A stretch of DNA of 64,000 nt from Arcanobacterium phocae (GCF_018913465.1 NZ_JABAPM010000004.1:62001-126000); one strand, 5' to 3'. Counted from the stretch's first letter, positions 54,175 to 62,453 are shown. A program made the numbers and translations. Notes: generated by a model from the letters alone, not told the origin.

Positions 54175-55524
54175 TCATCCATTCGTGACCATTGTTTCCC
54201 ACATGCTGACAAATTGCGGGAATGTTTTTGCCGTTGTTTCCATATTAGCAACTCGAATGCCGGGAACACGTAATCCAAGAATTGCGCCGAATGTTGCCAT
54301 CCGGTGATCGGCGTATGAATCGAGGTCTGTGCCGTGGAGCGCTCGCGGATGCCCGTTAATGATCAGGTCATCTGTGGTGGCGGTTGCGGAAATACCGAGT
54401 TTACTCAACTCTTTGGTAATGGCCTGTAGCCGGTCTGTTTCATGTCCGCGCAGGTGTCCGATATTGGATAAGCGGCTTTGCCCATCTGCGAATGCACATA
54501 TTGCAGCAATAGTTGGGACGAGTTCGCCGACGTCGTGCATATCAACCGAAAGCGGCCTGATAATGGCCGGTCCGTGACATGTGAGGTTACCGGGGGATTT
54601 CTCAGCGAATGTTGCGCCGGCGCGGTGAAGTAACGCGAGGTAGGCCGTGCCTGGTTGTTGTGAGTAAGCTGGCCAGTTTTCTATTGTGACAGTCCCGCCT
54701 GCGACCATCGCGGCTGCGAGGAATGGGCCGGCATTTGAAAGATCAGGTTCGATTGTAACGTCGTGGGGGAGGATGATCCGAGAAGAATCCGGTGGTTGAA
54801 TTGCCCACGATCCGTCACTGACGACGACGTCGATCCCGCAGCTTTGCAGCACGCGAACCGTCATCTCCACATGGGGAGCTGACGGCAGTTCGTGATGTGC
54901 AAGATGGATGGTGAGTCCATTTTTCATGAGTGGGGCAGCCAACAACAAGGCTGAAATATATTGTGAAGATGCCCGTGCATCAACTGTAACTGTACCGCCG
55001 GGAAGCTGGCCTTTCCCGTGAATAGTTAGCGGGAAGCCGGCCGGATTGGCTGACTGCGAAGCGATGGAAACGCCAAGCTCGCCTAGTGCTGTAACAAGTC
55101 CGCCGATGGGACGATGGCGCGCATTATCGGAACAATCAACCGTCACCGTGCCGTGTGCCATTGCGGTCAATGGCAAAATAAAACGCATGACGGTGCCAGA
55201 CTGACCGGCGTTAATTTGTACCCCGCCACGAATGATGAGCTCTCCAGCACTGTTACGCGGAAATGGTTTTATGACGCAAGCGTCGAGATTCCAATGCACG
55301 CGAGCACCAAGCTGTGCCAGTGCGCGGCCCATTGCCCGGGTGTCGGCTGAGTCGAGAGCACCGATAAGGCGAGTTGTCTGGGTACTTATTGCCGCTAGTA
55401 GCATCCAGCGTGCAGTTAGTGATTTAGAACCGGGTAGTCGAACCGTGCTAGACATATGCGCAGACGGTGGCAAAGCCGGAGCCTGCCACCAGGCTACGTC
55501 ACGACATTCAGATATTTTATTCAT
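54175..55524 (-). CDS. aroA: 3-Phosphoshikimate 1-carboxyvinyltransferase (EPSP synthase)
   Basis: This shikimate-pathway enzyme makes the chorismate precursor that MenF and the aromatic amino acid pathways need. Of 449 residues, the N-terminal motif is RLPGSKSLTARWMLLAA, the PEP loop INAGQSGTVMRFILP, and the repeated domain includes DVGELVPTIAAICAFADG and RGHETDRLQAI. The Gly-Thr of the PEP loop is kept, although the preceding residues (QS) differ from the usual NA/LA. It is the first of an aroA-rsgA-Asp-box gene run. Confidence 0.94.
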   Translation of the reverse strand: MNKISECRDVAWWQAPALPPSAHMSSTVRLPGSKSLTARWMLLAAISTQTTRLIGALDSADTRAMGRALAQLGARVHWNLDACVIKPFPRNSAGELIIRGGVQINAGQSGTVMRFILPLTAMAHGTVTVDCSDNARHRPIGGLVTALGELGVSIASQSANPAGFPLTIHGKGQLPGGTVTVDARASSQYISALLLAAPLMKNGLTIHLAHHELPSAPHVEMTVRVLQSCGIDVVVSDGSWAIQPPDSSRIILPHDVTIEPDLSNAGPFLAAAMVAGGTVTIENWPAYSQQPGTAYLALLHRAGATFAEKSPGNLTCHGPAIIRPLSVDMHDVGELVPTIAAICAFADGQSRLSNIGHLRGHETDRLQAITKELSKLGISATATTDDLIINGHPRALHGTDLDSYADHRMATFGAILGLRVPGIRVANMETTAKTFPQFVSMWETMVTNG

Positions 55525-55551
55525 GAGCGAATACTCATGAAGCCTCGCGAC

Positions 55552-56064
55552 CTAGCGTCCTGCCGATAATTGATCGAAACGCTGGGAAGCGTTTTCAACG
55601 GCACGCTCACTTAGCCGAGCCGCACGCCAGCCCACCGATGGTTTACCAGAACGGTCCATAGAAGCGATGAGGGCACCACCGATGAGTCCAGCTGCAGCTA
55701 ACAATCCGGAAACATCCTTCTTGCGCTCTGTGTAAGATTTATTCTCCCACACCGGGTTATTTGCCAGTGCAAGTGGGATTTGGGTTAATCCCAAAATGAG
55801 AGCGGTAGAACGTGGAGCACGGGAACGAGCAAGCTGGGCACCGGCAACGGTGACCACAGCACCGCACGAACGAGTCAGAAGGTCAAGAGTGTCATCAGTT
55901 GGTTCGCTGATACCGAGTTTACGATCAATTCCGCACTTTTGAGCTAATCCCCAAAGCTTGCGCGCTGGCGCACGATGTCCTTGAGGCTTAGTTAAAGCAT
56001 CGAGCCCAGCAACAATGAACGGAGCTGCGAGTAATGGACGAGCAAGTTTATTTACAATAGCCAT
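55552..56064 (-). CDS. DoxX family membrane protein
   Basis: The 170-residue integral membrane protein resembles the DoxX/SURF4-like group. A hydrophobic N-terminus (LARPLLAAPFIVAGLDALTKP) carries the DoxX first-helix pattern, with two or three later helices (CGAVVTVAGAQLA, ALILGLTQIPLAL, LLAAAGLIGGALIA). In mycobacteria a DoxX protein works with SodA and a thiosulfate:quinone-linked oxidative stress complex; no partner is seen here. TAAGCT (56071-56076 on this strand) lies 6 nt before the ATG, suggesting a leaderless message. Confidence 0.82.
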   Translation of the reverse strand: MAIVNKLARPLLAAPFIVAGLDALTKPQGHRAPARKLWGLAQKCGIDRKLGISEPTDDTLDLLTRSCGAVVTVAGAQLARSRAPRSTALILGLTQIPLALANNPVWENKSYTERKKDVSGLLAAAGLIGGALIASMDRSGKPSVGWRAARLSERAVENASQRFDQLSAGR

Positions 56065-56130
56065 GCTTACAGCTTACCGTCCACGTCCACCATAGTCTGG
56101 CGAACAGCGAAAATTGCGCTGAAAATGAAG

Positions 56131-56889
56131 TTACAGGTCAATAATTCTAGCCAGTGGCCCGTAGTGTGCATCAACTGCCCGCTTGTAGGCTTCCACATCG
56201 CCAGCTTCGGCTGCCTCCAACATGTCGCGGTGGGCATGCGCGGTGGCAGTCAATTCATCTGTTGCCGGTGCCTCAAGACCGGGGATGAATGCTTGATGCA
56301 CAAGCCACATCGCGCTCATCAGCTGCGAAATAAGCGAATCCCCAGCGAACTCGGTCAGGGCTTCGTGAAAGGCGATGTCTTCATCGAGGTATGTCTGACC
56401 GTGAGTTGCATGCTCGACCATCGCATCAACAAGCGCGTGGAGTTTCGGATTATGCGTGCCAGTAAAATGCGTGACGACGTCGTCGGCAATGCCCAAGTCT
56501 AAAACTTTCCGGGTAGCAACAACCTGCCGCAAGCTAGCTTTTCCTGATGTTTGATCGAGAGCGTTACGCAAAATCAACGTCTGAATCAATGGTTCGAGCG
56601 ACATTGCTCCAACGAAAGAACCACGACCTTGTTGTACGGTGACTATATCAAGTGCAGCGAGCTGGCGGAGAGCCTCGCGCACCGAAGAACGAGAAACTCC
56701 TAGATCTGCGCACAACTCTGCTTCGGTAGGAAGCGGATCGCCTGGCTTCAATCGATGGTTGAGAATGTAACCTTTAATGGCGTCCATAGTGGCGGTTGAG
56801 CGCATAACGGTACCGATCATCGTGTTTTCGTTCGATGACGGAGTACTGTATTTATCGAGAATCGCTTGCAATGATTTGTCTGACAACAT
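56131..56889 (-). CDS. GntR family regulator (FadR/FCD subfamily) of the nan-nag cluster
   Basis: The 252-residue protein has an N-terminal winged HTH (AELCADLGVSRSSVREALRQLAALDIVTVQQGRGSFVG) and a C-terminal all-helical FCD domain with the usual metal-binding Asp/His positions (DEDIAFHEALTE, HRDM). It is divergent from nanK-nanE-nagB-nagA, so it probably senses an amino sugar phosphate and represses that operon, as NanR does in E. coli. The ATG at 56889 lies 7 nt from TACAAT with no Shine-Dalgarno. Operator-like palindromes occupy its promoter. Confidence 0.88.
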   Translation of the reverse strand: MLSDKSLQAILDKYSTPSSNENTMIGTVMRSTATMDAIKGYILNHRLKPGDPLPTEAELCADLGVSRSSVREALRQLAALDIVTVQQGRGSFVGAMSLEPLIQTLILRNALDQTSGKASLRQVVATRKVLDLGIADDVVTHFTGTHNPKLHALVDAMVEHATHGQTYLDEDIAFHEALTEFAGDSLISQLMSAMWLVHQAFIPGLEAPATDELTATAHAHRDMLEAAEAGDVEAYKRAVDAHYGPLARIIDL

Positions 56890-56961
56890 AGGCTTAATTG
56901 TAACGAACACAAGGCAACGTTGCCCTGTTATTTAACAGAATGTGCTAACAAGTTTAGCGCA
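56890..56961. promoter_or_regulatory. Operator region between gntR and the nan-nag operon
   Basis: Three palindromes lie within 50 bp: GGCAACGTTGCC (56913-56924, perfect), CTGTTA-TT-TAACAG (56925-56938, perfect arms) and TGTGCTAA-x5-TTAGCGCA (56941-56961, one mismatch). The gntR -10 (TACAAT on the minus strand, 56897-56902) lies just to the left, so binding to the first palindrome would block it. Confidence 0.6.
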
Positions 56962-57008
56962 TTGTGTTGGAACGGTGTGTAATGTGACGAGGAAGTACAG
57001 GAGCAAAG

Positions 57009-57929
57009 GTGGTTCTTCTTTCTTTAGATATTGGCGGAACCAAAGTTGGCTGGGCCATTGTTACCGGACAACCAGACTCGTTATCAGTAGCAGAACGTGG
57101 GTCAATCCCAACTCAAGCTTTTGACGGCGGTCCACGAGTAGCTCAGCGCATCGGTGAGTTAGCAGCCGAACTTGTCTCCCGGTACGACGTCGACGGCGTA
57201 GCTGTAGCATCAGCCGGCGTAGTAGATCCAGAAACTGGTGCAATTGTCTCAGCAACTGGCACCATGCCAGGGTGGGGTGGAACGCCGTTGGGACTCATGC
57301 TTCGTGAACTAACCAGTAAGCCCGTTTGGGTTATTAATGATGTTCACGCTCATGGGCTAGGTGAGTCACTCCTAGGCTCTGGCCGCGGATTCAGATCCGT
57401 TCTGGCATGCGCGGTGGGCACGGGAATTGGCGGTGCACATATTGTTGATGGCCATATTGTATTCGGGGATCATAACTTAGCTGGCCATTTCGGCCATATT
57501 CACCACCACTATGCCGCCGGGCATCCGTGTTCATGTGGGCGTGAAGGCCATATCGAAGCCATTTGCTCAGGCTCAGGAATAACTGACTGGTTTAATTCGC
57601 GTGCCGACGGGATAACCGTAGCTAATGGGCGCGAACTCCAAGACTTAGCTGAAAGTGGAAACGAATTAGCCATTGCCACCTTCGCGGAGTCCGGATATGC
57701 CCTCGGTGAGGTGCTTGGTTCCTTAGCCAACGCGATTGACCCCTCCGTCGTCGTCCTTTCTGGATCAATGACAAAATCCGGGGACCTGTGGTGGAAAGAA
57801 GTGCGGCGCGGATATCGTGCTAGTGCTATGGATTTCGTTGCGGGCCTTGAGCTACGCAACGGTGAATTAGGATCAGACGCCCCATTATTCGGCGCCGCCC
57901 TCTATTACTATTCAAGGGAGAATTACTGA
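57009..57929 (+). CDS. nanK: ROK family kinase, probable N-acetylmannosamine kinase NanK
   Basis: The 306-residue sugar kinase has the ATP motif LDIGGTKVGWAI, the catalytic Asp in WVINDVHAHGLGE and the second phosphate loop AVGTGIGGAH. The sugar/zinc region reads AGHFGHIHHHYAAGHPCSCGREGHIEA. GHxGH in place of the common GExGH matches E. coli NanK as I recall it, and the next gene is nanE, so ManNAc is the likely substrate. The third zinc cysteine of the ROK motif (CxCGxxGC) is His here. The GTG has AGGAG before it and the stop overlaps nanE. Confidence 0.85.
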   Translation: MVLLSLDIGGTKVGWAIVTGQPDSLSVAERGSIPTQAFDGGPRVAQRIGELAAELVSRYDVDGVAVASAGVVDPETGAIVSATGTMPGWGGTPLGLMLRELTSKPVWVINDVHAHGLGESLLGSGRGFRSVLACAVGTGIGGAHIVDGHIVFGDHNLAGHFGHIHHHYAAGHPCSCGREGHIEAICSGSGITDWFNSRADGITVANGRELQDLAESGNELAIATFAESGYALGEVLGSLANAIDPSVVVLSGSMTKSGDLWWKEVRRGYRASAMDFVAGLELRNGELGSDAPLFGAALYYYSRENY

Positions 57930-58600
57930 TGAATCAGCTCATCGAATCGTTACGGGGCACTGTTATTGTTTCAGTGCAGGCCTATCCTGGTGAACCGTTG
58001 CGTCACCCCGAAACCATGGCACAGATGGCACGGGCAGCTGAACTAGGCGGAACCTCTGCAATCCGGTGTCAAGGTTTAGCAGATATTTCGGCAATTAAAG
58101 GCCGGGTAAAACTTCCAATTATTGGTTTGTGGAAAGAAGGCGATGAAGGTGTCTACATTACCCCAACATTGCGCCATGCCCGCGCCTGCTCCATGGCAGG
58201 TGCTGACATTGTTGCCATTGACGCAACGGGTCGGCCTCGTCCAGACGGATTAACCTACGCCCAAACCATTGCTGAGCTGAAAAAAGACGGAATCTTGACC
58301 ATGGCAGACTGCGGGTCGTTCGAAGATGCTCAGCGTGCGGTAGAAGCTGGTACTGACATCATCTCAACCACGCTCGCCGGCTACACGGGAGATCGTCCGA
58401 AAACTGATGGTCCAGATTTTGAACTCCTTGCTCAGATGGTTTCGGCCTTCCCGGATATGCCAGTCATCTGCGAGGGACGGATCCACACCCCAGACCAAGC
58501 ACGACAGGTCCTCGAAGCAGGTGCGTTTGCCGCCGTCGTCGGAACTGCCATTACTCACCCAACCTCGATCACATCCTGGTTCATCAACGCAACAAAATAA
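57929..58600 (+). CDS. nanE: N-acetylmannosamine-6-phosphate 2-epimerase
   Basis: NanE converts ManNAc-6-P to GlcNAc-6-P, linking sialic acid or ManNAc to the GlcNAc route. The 223-residue (beta/alpha)8 enzyme shows VSVQAYPGEPLRHPETMAQMA, SAIRCQGL, LPIIGLWKEGDEGVYITPT with the catalytic Lys, DATGRPRPDG, and VICEGRIHTPDQA with VVGTAITHP at the phosphate site. It starts inside TGATG at the nanK stop, and nagB follows 39 nt later. Confidence 0.94.
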   Translation: MNQLIESLRGTVIVSVQAYPGEPLRHPETMAQMARAAELGGTSAIRCQGLADISAIKGRVKLPIIGLWKEGDEGVYITPTLRHARACSMAGADIVAIDATGRPRPDGLTYAQTIAELKKDGILTMADCGSFEDAQRAVEAGTDIISTTLAGYTGDRPKTDGPDFELLAQMVSAFPDMPVICEGRIHTPDQARQVLEAGAFAAVVGTAITHPTSITSWFINATK

Positions 58601-58639
58601 TATTTCACTCAATTACTGCACAACTGAAAGAAGACGAAT

Positions 58640-59416
58640 ATGTACGTCGGTATTTTTAAAGATGAAGAAACGCTGGCAAAAGCAGCTGCGGAATATGTCA
58701 TGACCAAGCTCAACGAATCCGATCGAAAAGTCGTTGGAGTAGCAACCGGGTCAACGCCACTGCCACTGTATAGGGAATTGCGCGATGCGCACGCTGCCGG
58801 CACTTTCTCGCTCGAAGGTTTCAAGGCTTTTGCACTCGATGAGTACATTGGCATTGACCCTGAGCATCCAGAGCGTTACCGCAATGTGTTGCGTACCCAG
58901 CTCGTTGGTGATGAGCGTACCGGCTTGCGCGAAGAAGATCTCAACACGCCAGATGGCTCTGCGGAAGACCCATATGCGGCTGCTCAGGCATACGACAAGG
59001 CAATCAAGGAATCGGGTGGTATCGTCGTTCAGATTCTGGGCATCGGTTCCGACGGGCACATCGGCTTCAATGAGCCGGGCGGCGCATTAACTTCCCGTAC
59101 GCACGTCGAAGCGTTGACGGCTCAAACCCGTGAAGATAACGCTCGTTTCTTCGATGATGACCTCTCGAAGGTTCCTACTCGATGCATCACCCAAGGTCTT
59201 GGCACAATCATGGAATGTGGCGTTCCATTGCTGATTGCTACCGGCGCTGGCAAAGCGGACGCAGTCCGCGAGCTCGTTGAAGGCGGCGTCTCGGCAAAGT
59301 GGCCAGCAACAATTTTGCAGATGCACCAAGAAGCTGTGGTTTTCTTAGACGAAGCCGCCGCAGCCAAGCTTGAATTGAAGGACTTCTACATGGAACGTTG
59401 GGAGTCGCTACGATGA
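58640..59416 (+). CDS. nagB: Glucosamine-6-phosphate deaminase
   Basis: NagB makes fructose-6-phosphate and ammonia from GlcN-6-P. The 258-residue enzyme has ATGSTPLPLY, the active-site segment FALDEYIGI, and GIGSDGHIGFNEPG with the catalytic Asp/His/Glu set. The length and order fit the standard hexamer type. The C-terminal allosteric region seems short compared with E. coli NagB, so GlcNAc-6-P activation is uncertain. Its stop overlaps the nagA ATG. Confidence 0.94.
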   Translation: MYVGIFKDEETLAKAAAEYVMTKLNESDRKVVGVATGSTPLPLYRELRDAHAAGTFSLEGFKAFALDEYIGIDPEHPERYRNVLRTQLVGDERTGLREEDLNTPDGSAEDPYAAAQAYDKAIKESGGIVVQILGIGSDGHIGFNEPGGALTSRTHVEALTAQTREDNARFFDDDLSKVPTRCITQGLGTIMECGVPLLIATGAGKADAVRELVEGGVSAKWPATILQMHQEAVVFLDEAAAAKLELKDFYMERWESLR

Positions 59417-60573
59417 GCATCTTTGAAGGCAAGGTTCTAAACGGTCAAGGTGAACTTGTTGGCGCCGGTTTGGAAGTGGACGACGACGGCGTCCTCGTCC
59501 GCGTCCTACCAGTAGGGGAGACACTACCTGCCGGCTGGATTACGCCGGGTCTGATTGATATTCACAACCACGGTGGTGGCGGAGCTTCGTTCCCAGATGA
59601 GACTGACCTTGAGGGCGTCTACACGGCGATTGAGGCACACCGACGCATGGGCACTACCGCAATGATTGCGTCGACCGTATCCATGGTTGATCCGTTACCA
59701 GCCATCAAGAATCTGGTGAAAGCGTGCGAAGCCGGCGAATTGCTGGGTATTCACATGGAAGGCCCGTATATCTCCCCGCACAAGTGCGGCGCCCAGAATC
59801 CGGCTGCAGTGCGCAACCCAGATTTGGCCGAATTGCGTACATGGTTGGAAGCTGGCAAGGGCTGGATCAAAACTATGACAATTGCACCGGAAGTTGATAA
59901 CGCTTTTGAGGCAGCATGCCTGCTACTTGATTTTGGTGCGTTGCCTTCGTGGGGTCACACCAGCGGGACGACGGCGCAGGCACGCGAGTTGATTGCCCGT
60001 ACTGCTGAATACGGTCGTGCTAAGGGAATCGACGTACCGCAAACAGCCACCCATTTGTTTAACGCTATGCCAACGCTTGCTCATCGTGAGCCAGGTCCGG
60101 TGCGCGAACTGATTTCGTCAGCGTGCCGCGGTGAAACTGTTGTTGAGCTTGTGGCAGACACGATTCACGTGCATCCTGATCTAGCGGCCGATGTGGTTCG
60201 AGTGATCGAAAACTCTGGTCAAATGAATGGCGTTGTGTTTGTGACCGATGCAATGGCTGGTGCAGGAATGCCAGATGGTGATTACGTGCTCGGCTCGCTG
60301 GCAGTCACTATCGTGGATGGGGTTGCCCGGTTAACTGATGGTGGCGCTATCGCTGGTGGTACGGCACGGCTAGCTGAAGAAATTCAGCGCATGGTGGGCG
60401 GCGGCCATTTGAGCATGGAATCCGCTGTCCGTTGTTGCGTGGCTGGACCAGTTCGTGCGCTCGCGTTACGTGGTGACGAGCCAGGTGTGACGGTTGATTT
60501 TGTTGAGGGCGAGAAACCAAACTTTGTGGCGTTTGATGGCGACCTCAATATGGTGCATTATCAGCGCGCATAG
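59413..60573 (+). CDS. nagA: N-acetylglucosamine-6-phosphate deacetylase
   Basis: NagA removes acetate from GlcNAc-6-P, the step before NagB. The 386-residue amidohydrolase keeps the metal and catalytic residues: DIHNHGGGGASF (H-x-H), HMEGPYISPHKCGAQNP (Glu), WGHTSGTT (His), ATHLFNAMPTLAHREPG (His) and FVTDAMAGAGMPDG (catalytic Asp). The ATG at 59413 overlaps nagB (ATGA). It is the last gene of the operon and is followed by a strong terminator. Confidence 0.95.
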   Translation: MSIFEGKVLNGQGELVGAGLEVDDDGVLVRVLPVGETLPAGWITPGLIDIHNHGGGGASFPDETDLEGVYTAIEAHRRMGTTAMIASTVSMVDPLPAIKNLVKACEAGELLGIHMEGPYISPHKCGAQNPAAVRNPDLAELRTWLEAGKGWIKTMTIAPEVDNAFEAACLLLDFGALPSWGHTSGTTAQARELIARTAEYGRAKGIDVPQTATHLFNAMPTLAHREPGPVRELISSACRGETVVELVADTIHVHPDLAADVVRVIENSGQMNGVVFVTDAMAGAGMPDGDYVLGSLAVTIVDGVARLTDGGAIAGGTARLAEEIQRMVGGGHLSMESAVRCCVAGPVRALALRGDEPGVTVDFVEGEKPNFVAFDGDLNMVHYQRA

Positions 60574-60585
60574 TACTCTTACTGT

Positions 60586-60630
60586 AAAACGGGTTATCGG
60601 CACTTTAGTGTGTTGATAACCCGTTTTTCT
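60586..60630 (+). terminator. Rho-independent terminator after nagA
   Basis: AAAACGGGTTATC (60586-60598) pairs with GATAACCCGTTTT (60615-60627), a 13-bp stem whose loop contains a smaller CACT/AGTG hairpin. It ends in a T-run (GTTTTTCTT). Confidence 0.9.
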
Positions 60631-60686
60631 TATCGCGGGGACTGTGATGCGAATTGGATTGGCGTTCTACGGTAAACTATCTCCTG

Positions 60687-61295
60687 ATGAACGATGTAGT
60701 CTCAGTCCAAGATCGTAAGCTGTTATCGCACCAATTCGAGGAGCAGGCGTTGCCACTTCTCGATCAGTTGTATGGTGCCGCACTTCGTCTAACTCGCAAC
60801 CCGCAAGATGCAGAAGATCTGGTGCAAGAAACGTATGCGAAAGCTTTTGCGGCGTTTCATCAGTTTAAGCAGGGGACTAACCTAAAAGCATGGTTGTACC
60901 GCATCCTCAACAATGCTTTTATTTCGAACTATCGTAAGGCTCAACGTCGTCCTAAAGAGGCCGATTCGGATCAAGTAGAAGATTGGCAAGAGTTTGCGGC
61001 CGCTAGCCATGATTCGCGTGGCATGATGTCGGCAGAAGCTGAGGCCTTAGAAAACATGCCGGATTCAGAGATCAAAGAAGCTCTGGAACAGCTGTCTGAT
61101 GATCGGCGTGCAGTTGTTTATTTGGCTGATATTGAAGGATTCTCGTACCAAGAGATAGCCGATATTGTTGGAGTTCCTATCGGGACTGTTATGTCGCGGC
61201 TTCATCGGGGGAGAACTCAGCTCAGAGAGATTCTCCGTGACTATGCCCATGGGTTGGGGTATAAAGTGAAGCAGAAGGCTAAGGAGACAAAATGA
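60687..61295 (+). CDS. sigH: RNA polymerase sigma factor SigH/SigR (ECF)
   Basis: This ECF sigma factor of the disulfide/oxidative-stress type has 202 residues. Region 2 is [29 protein letters not shown] with [15 protein letters not shown], and region 4 is [38 protein letters not shown]. It overlaps the anti-sigma gene by 4 nt (ATGA), the conserved sigH-rshA arrangement. The ATG at 60687 is preferred to a TTG at 60654; TAAACT (60673-60678) lies 8 nt before it. A possible autoregulatory promoter (GGGACT, 19 nt, CGTT) lies in 60636-60667 but matches the SigR consensus imperfectly. Confidence 0.93.
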   Translation: MNDVVSVQDRKLLSHQFEEQALPLLDQLYGAALRLTRNPQDAEDLVQETYAKAFAAFHQFKQGTNLKAWLYRILNNAFISNYRKAQRRPKEADSDQVEDWQEFAAASHDSRGMMSAEAEALENMPDSEIKEALEQLSDDRRAVVYLADIEGFSYQEIADIVGVPIGTVMSRLHRGRTQLREILRDYAHGLGYKVKQKAKETK

Positions 61296-61573
61296 AACGT
61301 TTCGATGAATTATTGGCGCAACTAGATGAGTGTCACTGTGCTGATATCGAATGTGATTGCTCCGAAGTCCTCACACACTTATTTGAATTAGTTGATGCAG
61401 GTATGCCAACAAGTCAAGCTGAGCGGCTTCTGCAACATAGCGCGGCGTGTGATCACTGTGGTGAAGCAATACGGAGCGAAATACGGGTACGGCTGGCGTT
61501 ACAGCGGTCATGCCACGGAGATATTGCTCCGGCCGAATTACGTGCCAAAATTGTTCAGGTGATCTGTGGATAA
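61292..61573 (+). CDS. rshA: Redox-sensing anti-sigma factor (RshA/RsrA, ZAS family)
   Basis: The 93-residue zinc-associated anti-sigma factor has the H-x3-C-x2-C site in [11 protein letters not shown], preceded by the Cys in [17 protein letters not shown], which together bind zinc. Oxidation forms a disulfide and releases SigH. It has unusually many cysteines at the N-terminus ([11 protein letters not shown]) and two more near the C-terminus. It overlaps sigH, so the two are made together. Confidence 0.9.
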   Translation: MKRFDELLAQLDECHCADIECDCSEVLTHLFELVDAGMPTSQAERLLQHSAACDHCGEAIRSEIRVRLALQRSCHGDIAPAELRAKIVQVICG

Positions 61574-61692
61574 CGTCGTCGTTTGGGCGTGAGTCGTTAC
61601 ATCATGTATAGATGTGACGGGATGAGTTATTACCCGGTACAATATAGTCTTGTCGTGCCGTAAAAATACGGCCGAAGGTTAAGGAGTACACA

Positions 61693-61767
61693 ATGTCGAA
61701 GCGTTCGCGTAAGCGCCGTGACCGCAAGAAGCGCGGTTCTAACCACGGCAAGCGTCCCAACACCTGA
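61693..61767 (+). CDS. 50S ribosomal protein bL37
   Basis: A 24-residue, highly basic peptide (MSKRSRKRRDRKKRGSNHGK, then RPNT) has the layout of bL37, the mycobacterial/actinobacterial large-subunit protein ending NHGKRPN. A strong AAGGAG lies 6 nt before the ATG. It sits between rshA and a perfect terminator. It is far below usual gene-calling length. Confidence 0.92.
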   Translation: MSKRSRKRRDRKKRGSNHGKRPNT

Positions 61768-61800
61768 TTTTGGGTCCGAAGCTTGAGGATCACAGATCCG

Positions 61801-61840
61801 AATAAAAGAGGGCGACTTTTAGTCGCTCTCTTTTATTTGT
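61801..61840. terminator. Terminator after bL37
   Basis: AATAAAAGAGGGCGACT (61801-61817) pairs with AGTCGCTCTCTTTTATT (61821-61837), 17 bp with a single G-T wobble and a TTT loop. It is A-rich on one side and T-rich on the other, so it works in both directions. Confidence 0.92.
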
Positions 61841-61871
61841 CATACGTTTGTACGAGAAAGGTGCGTATCCA

Positions 61872-62453
61872 ATGCCAATAGCACATGAACATGAGATCGT
61901 GTCAGCTCGGCGAGTGCTGTTTTATGGTGTTACTGGAAGCGGAAAGTCAACGTTAGCTCGGGAATTTGCGCAACTCCGTCACTATCCGCTGTGTCTTGTT
62001 GACGAACAAATTGGTTTTGTGCCAGCTTCGGAAGCGGTATGGCAAAATCGGGACGAAAATGAGATGCGTGCGTTGGCAGATCAGTTCACGCAATTACCCG
62101 AATGGGTATGCGATTCAGCGTGGGGAAAATTCAAAGATGTCATTTTTTCGCGCGCAGATTTGTTAGTAGCTCTTGACTATCCGCGGTACGTCTCACTCTG
62201 GCGCTTGACTAAACGCTCAATTAAACGAGTGATTAGGCGCGAGCATGTATGCAATGGGAATATCGAAACGTGGAGACGTTTATTTAACTCCGAATCGATT
62301 ATTCGTTGGCATTTCCTTTCGTTTTCACGAAAGCGCCAATGGATGCGAGAGCAGGAGAACAGGAGTACTGGGATACCTGTAGTGCGCCTTACGTCCCCGT
62401 CTGCTGCGGAGGCTTTTTTGGCGGCCGTCCGCGTTTCGGTAACTGACCGGTAG
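61872..62453 (+). CDS. P-loop ATPase, topology-modulation/adenylate-kinase-like
   Basis: The 193-residue protein has Walker A FYGVTGSGKSTLAREFA near the N-terminus, an adenylate-kinase-like fold pattern, ALDYPRYVSLWRLTKRSIKRVIRREHVCNGN (lid-like basic helix), and a RQWMREQENRSTG segment. It fits the small P-loop group annotated as topology modulation proteins. The ATG at 61872 (MPIAHEHE) is preferred over 61848 because AAAGGTG is well spaced. Its last 65 bases overlap the antisense RHH gene. Function is unknown. Confidence 0.78.
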   Translation: MPIAHEHEIVSARRVLFYGVTGSGKSTLAREFAQLRHYPLCLVDEQIGFVPASEAVWQNRDENEMRALADQFTQLPEWVCDSAWGKFKDVIFSRADLLVALDYPRYVSLWRLTKRSIKRVIRREHVCNGNIETWRRLFNSESIIRWHFLSFSRKRQWMREQENRSTGIPVVRLTSPSAAEAFLAAVRVSVTDR

